Assembly (NCBI RefSeq): GCF_000092025.1
Contig: NC_003062.2
Location: 2,777,581 to 2,841,580 of the forward strand
Source of the DNA: Agrobacterium fabrum str. C58
Lineage (GTDB): Bacteria; Pseudomonadota; Alphaproteobacteria; Rhizobiales; Rhizobiaceae
Reading direction: 5' to 3'
DNA length: 64,000 nt
In this document: positions 39,585 to 47,089 of the stretch, piece after piece
How positions within the stretch are numbered: position 1 is the stretch's first letter
How the letters are laid out: every line of letters begins with the position of its first letter
The notes under the pieces: generated by a model
The model's input: the letters and a program-made list of their open reading frames with translations, nothing else
What the model was told of the DNA's origin: nothing
The model's database searches: none
Position numbers and translations under genes: made by a program

Positions 39585-40591
39585 GCGACCTCCACCATGC
39601 CCTTGATGACTCCGGCTTTCGGATCGGTCAGGCCGGCGAACTTCGAGGGAACATCGGCAAGTGTCATGCGATGGGTGATTAGTGCCTCCGGCACTTTCCC
39701 TTCGCGCAAGGCGCGAAGCACCCGCTCGAAATCATCAGCCGTCGCGTTGCGGCTGCCGAGCAGCGTCGTCTCACGCTTGTGAAATTCCGGGTCGTTGAAG
39801 CTGATATCGCTGGCGACGATGGACACCAGAACATAGGAGCCGCCGTGACCGACGAAGGAGAAACCGCGCTCCATGGCTTTCGGATTGCCGGTCGCATCAA
39901 ACACCGCATCGAAGAAATTGCCACCGGTAATGTCGGACAGACGATCTTTGTCACCGTCGCCGAGGGCGACTGTATGAGCGACACCGAGGTGGTCCTTGCA
40001 GAAATCCAGCCGGTCGGTGCGACCGTCGATCATCGTCACTTCCGTGCCATCGAGAACCGCAAAGACAGCAACCGCCATGCCGATCGGGCCGGCACCGACG
40101 ATCAGGACCTTTTGCCCTTTTTCGACGGCACCGCGACGCACCGCATGGGCACCGATCGCCAGAAATTCCGTCATGGCTGCCTGGTCGAGGCTCAGCCCCT
40201 CCGCCTTCAGCACGAATTGCTGCGGCACGCTCAGATATTCCACCATGCCGCCATCGCGATGAACGCCAAGCACACCGATATTGCGGCAGCAATTGCTCTT
40301 ACCCTTCAGGCAGGCATTGCATTTCCCGCAGGACATATAGGGAATTATGGTCACCACATCGCCAGCGGAAAGGTGGCTGCCAGCGGGTGCCTCCTCAACC
40401 GTGCCGGAAAGTTCGTGACCCATGATCCGCGGATAGGAAAGATAGGGCTGGTTGCCGGTAAAGATGTGCAGATCCGTGCCGCAAACGCCAATCCGGCGAA
40501 TACGTACCAGGACTTCACCTTCGCCGCGCACGGGGTTCGGCAGATCCTTGGCGGTTAATTGACCGGGAGTGTCACAGAAAATCGCCAGCAT
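39581..40591 (-). CDS. Zinc-dependent alcohol dehydrogenase (L-galactonate 5-dehydrogenase-like)
   Basis: A 336-residue medium-chain dehydrogenase. Catalytic zinc ligands are in GVCGTDLHIFTGNQP and MGHELSG, the structural-zinc cysteines in CGKCNACLKGKSNCC, and the Rossmann motif in VGAGPIGMAVAVFA. The C-terminal DPEFHKRETTLLGSRNAT stretch closely resembles E. coli YjjN/LgoD, which oxidises L-galactonate to D-tagaturonate. This is recollection of that sequence, not an alignment. An L-fuconate or 2-keto-3-deoxy-fuconate dehydrogenase role is the alternative. Confidence 0.85.
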   Translation of the reverse strand: MLAIFCDTPGQLTAKDLPNPVRGEGEVLVRIRRIGVCGTDLHIFTGNQPYLSYPRIMGHELSGTVEEAPAGSHLSAGDVVTIIPYMSCGKCNACLKGKSNCCRNIGVLGVHRDGGMVEYLSVPQQFVLKAEGLSLDQAAMTEFLAIGAHAVRRGAVEKGQKVLIVGAGPIGMAVAVFAVLDGTEVTMIDGRTDRLDFCKDHLGVAHTVALGDGDKDRLSDITGGNFFDAVFDATGNPKAMERGFSFVGHGGSYVLVSIVASDISFNDPEFHKRETTLLGSRNATADDFERVLRALREGKVPEALITHRMTLADVPSKFAGLTDPKAGVIKGMVEVA

Positions 40592-40594
40592 GCA

Positions 40595-41416
40595 TCACCT
40601 GTCAGTAAGGGAGTAAAAACGAATGGCGTTGCCGCCGAAAACTGCCGCATGGTCCTTCGCCGGCACGATATCGCGGCAGAAATCCAGCCAGCCCTGAAAG
40701 TCGCCCGCAAGGCGCAGCACCGGCCAGTCACTGCCGAAAATCACGCGATCACCGCCGAATAGTTCCAGAATGGTCTCGGCATAGGGCCGCACCGCTTCCG
40801 GACGCTGCTCGCCGCGCTCGGTCAGCAGGCCGGATAGCTTGCAATGGACATTGGGACGGGCTGCAAGAGCCGCCATATTACGCCGCCAGTCACGATAGTG
40901 ACCGGTGGCAATCAGAGGCTTCGCACCATGATCGATAACAACAGGCAACTCTGGATGCTTGCTGGCAAAGGAGAGAAGATGTGGCAGATTGGGCGGCAGG
41001 ACCAGCGCATCGAACACCAGACCGTGCTTCACCAGCGCCTCCACGGCAGCATTCAGCGCGGCATCGTCTATCCAGGCGACATCTTCCATGCCCTGAAGCA
41101 TGGGGCGCACGCCCTTGAAGGCTGGATGTTTCGCCCGGCGGGCAATTTCCGCGGTCACTTCGGCAGACTTCATATCCACCCAGCCGACAACGCCCTTGAT
41201 GAAATCGGTGTTTTCAGCAAGCTCCAGCATGAAATCCGTGTCGGCCGCCGTCTCCATCGTCTGCACGAGCACCGTGCCAGAAACCCCGGCGGCCGTCAGC
41301 AATGGCGACAGATCGGTAGGAAGAAAATCCCGGTAGATAGCGGCCAGCGATGGCGGCGGCCATTGCCCGGCGCGATCCTTCATCAGCCAGAAATGCTGGT
41401 GGGCGTCGATGAGCAT
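40595..41416 (-). CDS. Amidohydrolase-family sugar lactonase (L-fuconolactonase-like)
   Basis: A 273-residue amidohydrolase of the COG3618 type. It has the N-terminal metal motif MLIDAHQHFW, GVVGWVDMKSAE, VIDHGAKPLI and a C-terminal VIFGSDWPVLRLAG with the metal-binding Asp. COG3618 enzymes hydrolyse lactones such as L-fucono-1,5-lactone and L-galactono-lactone, the products of the adjacent aldo/keto reductase. The ATG at MLIDAHQ is the family start. It begins 4 bp after that gene's stop. Confidence 0.87.
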   Translation of the reverse strand: MLIDAHQHFWLMKDRAGQWPPPSLAAIYRDFLPTDLSPLLTAAGVSGTVLVQTMETAADTDFMLELAENTDFIKGVVGWVDMKSAEVTAEIARRAKHPAFKGVRPMLQGMEDVAWIDDAALNAAVEALVKHGLVFDALVLPPNLPHLLSFASKHPELPVVIDHGAKPLIATGHYRDWRRNMAALAARPNVHCKLSGLLTERGEQRPEAVRPYAETILELFGGDRVIFGSDWPVLRLAGDFQGWLDFCRDIVPAKDHAAVFGGNAIRFYSLTDR

Positions 41417-41420
41417 TGCC

Positions 41421-42434
41421 TCAGGCCTTTCCGCCGGGCACAGGCGCACCTTCAGCAATCAGGCCACGCTTGTGCAGCTCGGACCAGAATTCATCCGGGA
41501 TAGACTGCTCGAACCATTCGATATTCGAGGCAAGCTGCTGCGCATTGCGCGCACCTGAAACGACTGTAACCGACGCCGGATGGGCAAGCGGAAACTGAAG
41601 TGCGGCGGCCTGAAGCGAGACACCCAGTTCCTCGCAGACGTTGTGCAGCGCGTCCACGCGCTTGAGGATATCGGCAGGCGCATCGGCATAATTGAATTTG
41701 CGGTTGCCAGCCAGAATGCCCGAATTGAAAGCGCCAGCGACAACGATGGCGACGCCGCTTTCAGCGCAGCGGTTCATGAAAGCAAGGCTTTGCTGTTCGA
41801 GCAGCGTATAACGGCCCGCCAGCATGGCGACATCGATATCGAAGACATCCATGGCGTCATTGATGATTTCCCACTCGTTGACGCCGAGGCCGACAGCCCC
41901 GGTCGATCCTTCGTCGCGCAGTTTGCCAAGCGCGCGGAACCCGCCGCCGGTGGTCAGCTGCTCCCAATAGTGTTGGTGCTTTTCGCCATGGGTATGGGAA
42001 CCGATATCATGCACATAAAGAATATCCGGCTTCAAGATACCCAGCCGCTGCTGGCTTGCCTCGAAGGACCGCAAAATGCCGTCATAGGAATAATCATAGA
42101 CCGGGCGGAACGGCAGGGGCGCAATATAGGCATCCTCCTCCGGGCCCACGGTCTCATCCGGCACCATCACACGGCCGACCTTGGTGCTGAGCGTATAGTC
42201 GCCGCGGTCATGCTCGGTCACCATGGTGCCTAGGCGACGCTCCGAGCGCGTATAGCCATAAAACGGCGCGGTATCGAAATAGCGCATGCCGCTCTCCCAC
42301 GCCTTGTCGAACGCACCCTTGGATTCCTCATAGGGCGTAACACGGTAGAGATTGCCCATCTGGGCGCAACCAAGGCCCATGATTGTGACCTCTACCGGAC
42401 GGTTCGGCAATTGACGTGTATCGGAGACTTTCAT
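41421..42434 (-). CDS. Aldo/keto reductase (L-fucose / D-threo-aldose 1-dehydrogenase-like)
   Basis: A 337-residue AKR with VTIMGLGCAQMGNLY at the N-terminus, the catalytic Asp and Tyr in RYFDTAPFYGYTRSERRLG, LYVHDIGSHTHGE in the middle and SGARNAQQLASNIEWFE near the C-terminus (cofactor loop). The subgroup oxidises L-fucose, L-galactose or D-arabinose at C-1 to the lactone, and the adjacent lactonase supports that direction. It is the first catabolic gene after the transporter, separated from the binding-protein gene by a stem-loop. Confidence 0.86.
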   Translation of the reverse strand: MKVSDTRQLPNRPVEVTIMGLGCAQMGNLYRVTPYEESKGAFDKAWESGMRYFDTAPFYGYTRSERRLGTMVTEHDRGDYTLSTKVGRVMVPDETVGPEEDAYIAPLPFRPVYDYSYDGILRSFEASQQRLGILKPDILYVHDIGSHTHGEKHQHYWEQLTTGGGFRALGKLRDEGSTGAVGLGVNEWEIINDAMDVFDIDVAMLAGRYTLLEQQSLAFMNRCAESGVAIVVAGAFNSGILAGNRKFNYADAPADILKRVDALHNVCEELGVSLQAAALQFPLAHPASVTVVSGARNAQQLASNIEWFEQSIPDEFWSELHKRGLIAEGAPVPGGKA

Positions 42435-42494
42435 CGCAGGCACTTCCCGAATTCTTGAAATGGAGCGGTGGGTTAAACCGCACGCAGGTGATGA

Positions 42495-42520
42495 GGCGCG
42501 CCACCCTTCGGCGGCGCGCC
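42495..42520 (-). terminator. Intra-operon stem-loop after the binding-protein gene
   Basis: GGCGCGCC occurs twice as an inverted repeat with a 10-nt spacer in the gap between the substrate-binding-protein and aldo/keto-reductase genes. No U-tract follows. Such hairpins commonly protect the binding-protein mRNA or partly attenuate downstream genes. Confidence 0.45.
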
Positions 42521-42527
42521 GTCAGTA

Positions 42528-43469
42528 TCAGTAAAGCACGTTCTTGGCCTCAGGCTTTTCGATATTGTCCTTGGTGACAACAACGACGCCGGTATCGACG
42601 AACTTCTCAACCTTTTCCTTGTTGATGAGCTTGGTCACGGTTTCCACGCCCTTTTCACCCATCTGGTACGAACCCTGAACCACGATGCCGGCCAGCGTGC
42701 CGTCCTTGACGAAGCTCTGCAGGTCCTGGTTACCGTCGAAGCCCATGGCGATGACCTTGCCGGCCTTGCCCGACTGGGCAAGCGCGCGGCCGACACCGAT
42801 CGCGGTCGGCTCATTGGCGCCGAAAATGCCCTTCAGGTCGGAATTGGCGGCCAGCACGTCGGTGGTCTGGTTCAGCGCCGTTGCCATCTGCGACTGCGAA
42901 TAGAACGGGCCAACGATCTGAAGCTTCGAATGCATCTGGATGTAATCGGTGAAACCGCCGACACGGCCGATTTCGGAACCGGCACCGGCGACATAGGACA
43001 TGACGGCAATCTTGCCTTCCGTGCCGACCTTGTCGATCAGCGCCTGCGCTGCCAGTTCGCCGGCTTTCTTGTTGTCGGTCGCCAGGAACGACTGATAATA
43101 TTGCTCAGAGCCCTTGGCGAGCTGAGAGTCGATCAGGACCACCGGGATACGGGCTTCCCAGGCCTTCTTGACGGCAGGCACCAGCGCATCCGGATCGGAA
43201 GGCGCCAGAACGATACCGGCAACCTTACGGTTGATGGCGTTTTCGACCATGTTGACCTGGTCGGCAATCGCCGATTCGGCAGCCGGGCCCTGGAAGGTCA
43301 TGGTGTTGCCGGAAGAGTTCTTCATCGCCGCGTCAGCGCCCTTCTGGACGTTCTGCCAGAAGGTGGAGTTGACGGTCTTGACGATAACGGCGATTTCACC
43401 GGCCTGCACGGTGGAAACGCTCCACAGCGCGATTGCGGATGTCAGAAGGGCAGTCGTAATTTTCTTCAT
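42528..43469 (-). CDS. Sugar ABC transporter substrate-binding protein (CUT2 type)
   Basis: Periplasmic binding protein of 313 residues. A signal peptide ends near STVQA-GEI at residue 23. A periplasmic-binding-protein type 1 domain of the RbsB group follows: KTVNSTFWQNVQKGADAAM, GIVLAPSDPDALVPAV, VVLIDSQLAKGSEQYY and GIFGANEPTAIGVGRAL. A GGAGGA ribosome site precedes the chosen ATG; codons upstream of it do not form a signal peptide. Ligand is probably the sugar degraded by the downstream enzymes. Confidence 0.93.
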   Translation of the reverse strand: MKKITTALLTSAIALWSVSTVQAGEIAVIVKTVNSTFWQNVQKGADAAMKNSSGNTMTFQGPAAESAIADQVNMVENAINRKVAGIVLAPSDPDALVPAVKKAWEARIPVVLIDSQLAKGSEQYYQSFLATDNKKAGELAAQALIDKVGTEGKIAVMSYVAGAGSEIGRVGGFTDYIQMHSKLQIVGPFYSQSQMATALNQTTDVLAANSDLKGIFGANEPTAIGVGRALAQSGKAGKVIAMGFDGNQDLQSFVKDGTLAGIVVQGSYQMGEKGVETVTKLINKEKVEKFVDTGVVVVTKDNIEKPEAKNVLY

Positions 43470-43545
43470 TTCTTCCTCCGTGATGTCGGCATACCGGGCC
43501 TCCCCTGCCGATCTTGTTTGCGGAAAGGGTCCGCAGCCCTTTTGA

Positions 43546-44568
43546 TCAGCGGCGGTTGCGCAGCTGGTCGATCCAGACGGTGACCAGAATGACAAGGCCA
43601 ATGATGATCTGTTGCGTGAAGGCGGAAACGCCGTTCATATTGAGACCGTTACGCAAAATGCCGATGACAAAGGCGCCGATGGCCGTGCCGGAAATCGTGC
43701 CCACGCCGCCGATCAGCGATGTGCCGCCGATGACCGCACTGGCAATGGCATCCAGCTCATACATCACGCCTTCGTTCGGCTGGGCGGTAACGAGACGCGA
43801 CATCAGCACGCAGCCCGTCAGCCCGGCGAGCGTGCCGGACAGGATGTAGGTGAAATTGGTGACGCGAGCGACGTTGACGCCGGAAAGGCGGGCAGCATCC
43901 GCATTGGAACCCACGGCATAGATGTGGCGGCCGAGGATGGAGCGGTTAAGCATGAAGGAAACCGCAAGCGCAATCACCACCATCAGGATGACCGGATAGG
44001 GAATGCCGGGAAACACGACATTCGGAAAGCCATCGTCACCGATAGTGACGATACGGAAGAGTGCGCCATTGCCGAGTTCACCGAAGGATTCGCCAAGGCC
44101 GGATACGGCGCGCGCACCGGTGATCTGCAGGGCCACACCGCGGGCAATCAGCATCATGCCAAGAGTGGCGATGAAGGGCGGCAGCTTGAAGCGCGTCACC
44201 AGAAGACCGTTGATGAGGCCACAAAGCGACCCCGTCAGAATGCCGAGCAACATGCCGATGGGCACCGGCATGCCGAGTTCCTTCACCGCAAGGGCGGCAA
44301 CGACGCCGGCAAGCGCAAGCACCGAACCGACGGAAAGATCGATGCCGCCGGTGATGATGACACAGGTGGCACCAATGCCGAGCAGCGCAATAGAAGTCAC
44401 CTGCAGCGCGATCGTCATGCCATTATTGACGGTGAAGAAGGCGTTACTGGTCGCGGAGAAGACCGCGACCAGCGCAAAGAGGCTGCCGAGCGCCGCAAAT
44501 TTCTGGATGATGTCCTTCTGACGATCGCTGACGGCGAAGCCCTTCTTGGGTTCTGCAATATTGGCCAT
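43546..44568 (-). CDS. Sugar ABC transporter permease (CUT2 type)
   Basis: A 340-residue inner-membrane protein with eight to ten hydrophobic segments, of the RbsC group. It includes IITGGIDLSVGSVLALAGVVA, the FIATLGMMLIARGVAL stretch, IYAVGSNADAARLSGVNV with the ATPase-coupling loop and AVIGGTSLIGGVGTISGTAIG. The ATG of MANIAEPKKG was chosen; the frame upstream overlaps the ATPase gene in another reading and is not membrane-like. It lies 8 bp after the ATPase stop codon. Confidence 0.94.
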   Translation of the reverse strand: MANIAEPKKGFAVSDRQKDIIQKFAALGSLFALVAVFSATSNAFFTVNNGMTIALQVTSIALLGIGATCVIITGGIDLSVGSVLALAGVVAALAVKELGMPVPIGMLLGILTGSLCGLINGLLVTRFKLPPFIATLGMMLIARGVALQITGARAVSGLGESFGELGNGALFRIVTIGDDGFPNVVFPGIPYPVILMVVIALAVSFMLNRSILGRHIYAVGSNADAARLSGVNVARVTNFTYILSGTLAGLTGCVLMSRLVTAQPNEGVMYELDAIASAVIGGTSLIGGVGTISGTAIGAFVIGILRNGLNMNGVSAFTQQIIIGLVILVTVWIDQLRNRR

Positions 44569-44576
44569 GTCGTTCC

Positions 44577-46142
44577 TCACTGCGCGGCCCGGCCGTAACC
44601 GGACGCATACCGCATGATTTCTTCTTGATTGGTCTTGGCGGTTTCGAGCACGCCGGTGATACGGCCCTGATGGAACACCGCAATACGATCCGTCAGTCCC
44701 AGAATTTCCGGCAGTTCCGAACTGATGAGAATGACGCCGATGCCCTGCGCGGCCAGTTCGTCCATGATCTTGTAGATCGCAAACTTCGCGCCAACATCGA
44801 TGCCGCGCGTCGGCTCGTCGAAGAACAGCACGCGCGACTGCCGGAACAGCCATTTGCCGATGATGATTTTCTGCTGGTTGCCACCCGAAAGCAGCCGCAC
44901 GGTCTGATCGATCGAGGGAGTGCGGATATTCAGCAGATCGACGTAACGCTTCGCCACATCGTCATGCTTCTTGAAATCGATCAGCCCGAAACGGTTGGAA
45001 ACCTCGCCGAGATTGGCGAGCGTCGTATTGGCCGCCACCGACATCTTGATGGCGAGGCCATCGCTTTTGCGATCTTCCGAGAGATAGGCAATGCCTTCCT
45101 CGATAGCGTCCTGCGGCGAGCCGATCGAAAGTTCGCGCCCGTTGAAAACGATCTTACCCGCATCGAGCGGATCGGCCCCGAAGATTGCCCGCGCAACTTC
45201 CGTTCGTCCCGCGCCCATAAGTCCGGCAAAACCTAAGATTTCGCCACGCCGCAGTGAAAAACTGACGTCACTGAACACGCCATTGCGCGTCAGCCCTTCG
45301 ACGGAAAAGAGAATATCATCCGTCGGGCGCGAGGTGCGTTCGGGGAATTTGTCTTCCAGCGAACGCCCGACCATACGCGTGACAATGTCATCAACAGTGA
45401 TCGAGGCGAAATCGTCGGTTGAGATATAACGTCCGTCGCGCAGGATCGTCACGCGATCGACGATCTCGGCCATCTCATCGAGACGATGGGAAATATAAAC
45501 GATACCGACGCCGGAGGCCTTGAGATCGCGGATAACCTTGAACAGAAGCCGGGTTTCCTGCTCGGTCAGCGAGGAGGTCGGCTCGTCCATGATCAGCACT
45601 TCGGCATCAAGAGAGAGCGCCTTGGCGATTTCCACCATCTGACATTGCGCGACGGAAAGACTGCGGACCAGCTGGTCGGGGTTGATATCGACCCCCAGCC
45701 GGTCGAGACAGCGTTTGGCATCGAGTCGCAGTTTCTTGCGGTCCACGAGAAAACCCCGGCGCGGCTCACGCGCCAGATAAATGTTCTCGGCAACGGAAAG
45801 ATGCGGAACAAGGTTGAGTTCCTGATGGATGATGGCGATGCCGGCCGCTTCGGATTGCAGCGGCGATGCATATTGCACCTTCTCGCCTTTGTGCAGGATC
45901 GTTCCTTCACTCGGCTGGTAGACACCGCTGATGATCTTCATCAGTGTCGATTTTCCCGCGCCATTCTCGCCGCAGACGGCATGCACTTCGCCGCTGCGCA
46001 GATCGAAATGAACGTTCGACAGCGCTTTTACGCCTGGAAATTCCTTGCTGATGTTCTCGAGACGCAGAAGGACCGAACGCTCCGCACGCGCCATCTCCTC
46101 AGGCGAAAAATCGCCCCGAATTGTCGATGCGCCCTGCGACAT
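44577..46142 (-). CDS. Sugar ABC transporter ATP-binding protein (CUT2 type, two ABC domains)
   Basis: A 521-residue duplicated ATPase of the RbsA/MglA group. Domain 1 has Walker A GENGAGKSTLMK, the SVAQCQMVEIAKAL signature region and Walker B LIMDEPTSSL. Domain 2 has the usual degenerate Walker A GLMGAGRTEVARAIFG, LLSGGNQQKIIIGKW and FFDEPTRGIDVG. One polypeptide probably serves both sites, since no second ATPase gene is present. It is the first gene of the minus-strand operon and has a GGAGG ribosome site 7 nt before its ATG. Confidence 0.95.
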   Translation of the reverse strand: MSQGASTIRGDFSPEEMARAERSVLLRLENISKEFPGVKALSNVHFDLRSGEVHAVCGENGAGKSTLMKIISGVYQPSEGTILHKGEKVQYASPLQSEAAGIAIIHQELNLVPHLSVAENIYLAREPRRGFLVDRKKLRLDAKRCLDRLGVDINPDQLVRSLSVAQCQMVEIAKALSLDAEVLIMDEPTSSLTEQETRLLFKVIRDLKASGVGIVYISHRLDEMAEIVDRVTILRDGRYISTDDFASITVDDIVTRMVGRSLEDKFPERTSRPTDDILFSVEGLTRNGVFSDVSFSLRRGEILGFAGLMGAGRTEVARAIFGADPLDAGKIVFNGRELSIGSPQDAIEEGIAYLSEDRKSDGLAIKMSVAANTTLANLGEVSNRFGLIDFKKHDDVAKRYVDLLNIRTPSIDQTVRLLSGGNQQKIIIGKWLFRQSRVLFFDEPTRGIDVGAKFAIYKIMDELAAQGIGVILISSELPEILGLTDRIAVFHQGRITGVLETAKTNQEEIMRYASGYGRAAQ

Positions 46143-46195
46143 CTGGAAACCTCCACCCTGTTCCCCGCTCCACCGGGGGCCTTGAACAGGGCAAA

Positions 46196-46229
46196 TGGTT
46201 AGGCCGGTTTTTTATAATGGTCAAGCCAA
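46196..46229. promoter_or_regulatory. Two operator-like repeats upstream of the transporter operon
   Basis: TGGTTAGGCCGG (46196-46207) and TGGTCAAGCCAA (46218-46229) are copies of the same 12-bp element, 22 bp apart, or about two helical turns. The TGG...CCA symmetry resembles binding sites of FadR/GntR-type regulators, and such a regulator is encoded next door. Confidence 0.5.
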
Positions 46230-46350
46230 TTAGGTCAAAAATTGAAGGTGCGCTTTGGAGGAAACGGAAAGCAATCACAAGAAATTTTAAAATAATACTG
46301 TATTTTCAGTTATTTAAGTAATTTCTTGCGTATTGGCACGCTTGACGTTA

Positions 46351-46413
46351 CGGTAAGGCCAAATATAAGTATCACGAAGGCTTCAGTAAAAAACACATGA
46401 ATGGTCAGGCCAA
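46351..46413. promoter_or_regulatory. Two operator-like repeats at the regulator start
   Basis: CGGTAAGGCCAA (46351-46362) and TGGTCAGGCCAA (46402-46413) repeat the same 12-bp element found near the transporter. The second copy lies just inside the regulator gene, which would suit autoregulation by roadblock. Confidence 0.45.
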
Positions 46414-47089
46414 AATAGCGGAACCGCGCAGGCTTTATCAGCAGATTGCGGATCAGATACGCGAACTCATCGACGTGGGTGAATTCCTGCCCGGGACGCG
46501 GCTTCCCGCCGAACGGGAATTGGCACAGAAACTCGGCGTGTCGAGACCCTCGTTGCGTGAGGCGCTGATTGCGCTTGAAATCGACAACACCGTCGAAATT
46601 CGCATGGGTTCCGGCGTCTATGTATCTACCGAAGCGCTTCAAACGACCCATCACACCAAGTCGCTGGGAGACAGCCCTTCCGAATTGATGCAGGCGCGGG
46701 CCGCGCTGGAGGGGGCGACCATCGTGCTGGCAGCAAACCGGATGACCGATGAGACGATCGCGGCCCTCCGCCAGATTCTCAACACCATGCAAAAGGAAAT
46801 CGAGGCTGGCCGCAAACCCCTCGATCAGGATCGCCTGTTTCACGTGACCATTGCCGAGCAATCCGGCAACAGCGTTCTGGCGAGGCTGGTGGCCAACCTC
46901 TTCGATGAGCGCCACAGCCCCATTTCGGCCCAGCTTCGCGTCAAATTTGAAGATCGCGACACTTGGACCCGCGCCCTGCAGGAGCACGAAGCTATTCTGG
47001 CGGCGCTGGAGCTCAAGGATCCGCTGCTGGCGCAAGCCGCCATGCACATCCATCTGGAAGGTTCGAAACGCCGCTGGGTGGATAGCTGA
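46397..47089 (+). CDS. FadR/GntR-family transcriptional regulator (FCD domain)
   Basis: A 230-residue regulator. The N-terminal winged helix-turn-helix is typical GntR (LYQQIADQIRELI, then PGTRLPAERELAQKLGVSR and SLREALIALE). The C-terminal FCD domain (ELMQARAALEGATIVLAANR, DRLFHVTIAEQSGNSVLARL) has the histidines that bind metal and a sugar-acid ligand. It is divergent from the transporter operon and its stop is directly followed by the UxaA-type ATG. It very likely represses the locus in response to a hexuronate or aldonate. Confidence 0.92.
   Translation: MNGQAKIAEPRRLYQQIADQIRELIDVGEFLPGTRLPAERELAQKLGVSRPSLREALIALEIDNTVEIRMGSGVYVSTEALQTTHHTKSLGDSPSELMQARAALEGATIVLAANRMTDETIAALRQILNTMQKEIEAGRKPLDQDRLFHVTIAEQSGNSVLARLVANLFDERHSPISAQLRVKFEDRDTWTRALQEHEAILAALELKDPLLAQAAMHIHLEGSKRRWVDS

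Noticed and set aside
46836..46851. TGTTTCACGTGACCAT as a further parS site
   Set aside because: The left arm and centre match but the last four bases do not. The sequence is explained by the conserved FHVTIAEQ codons of the regulator.
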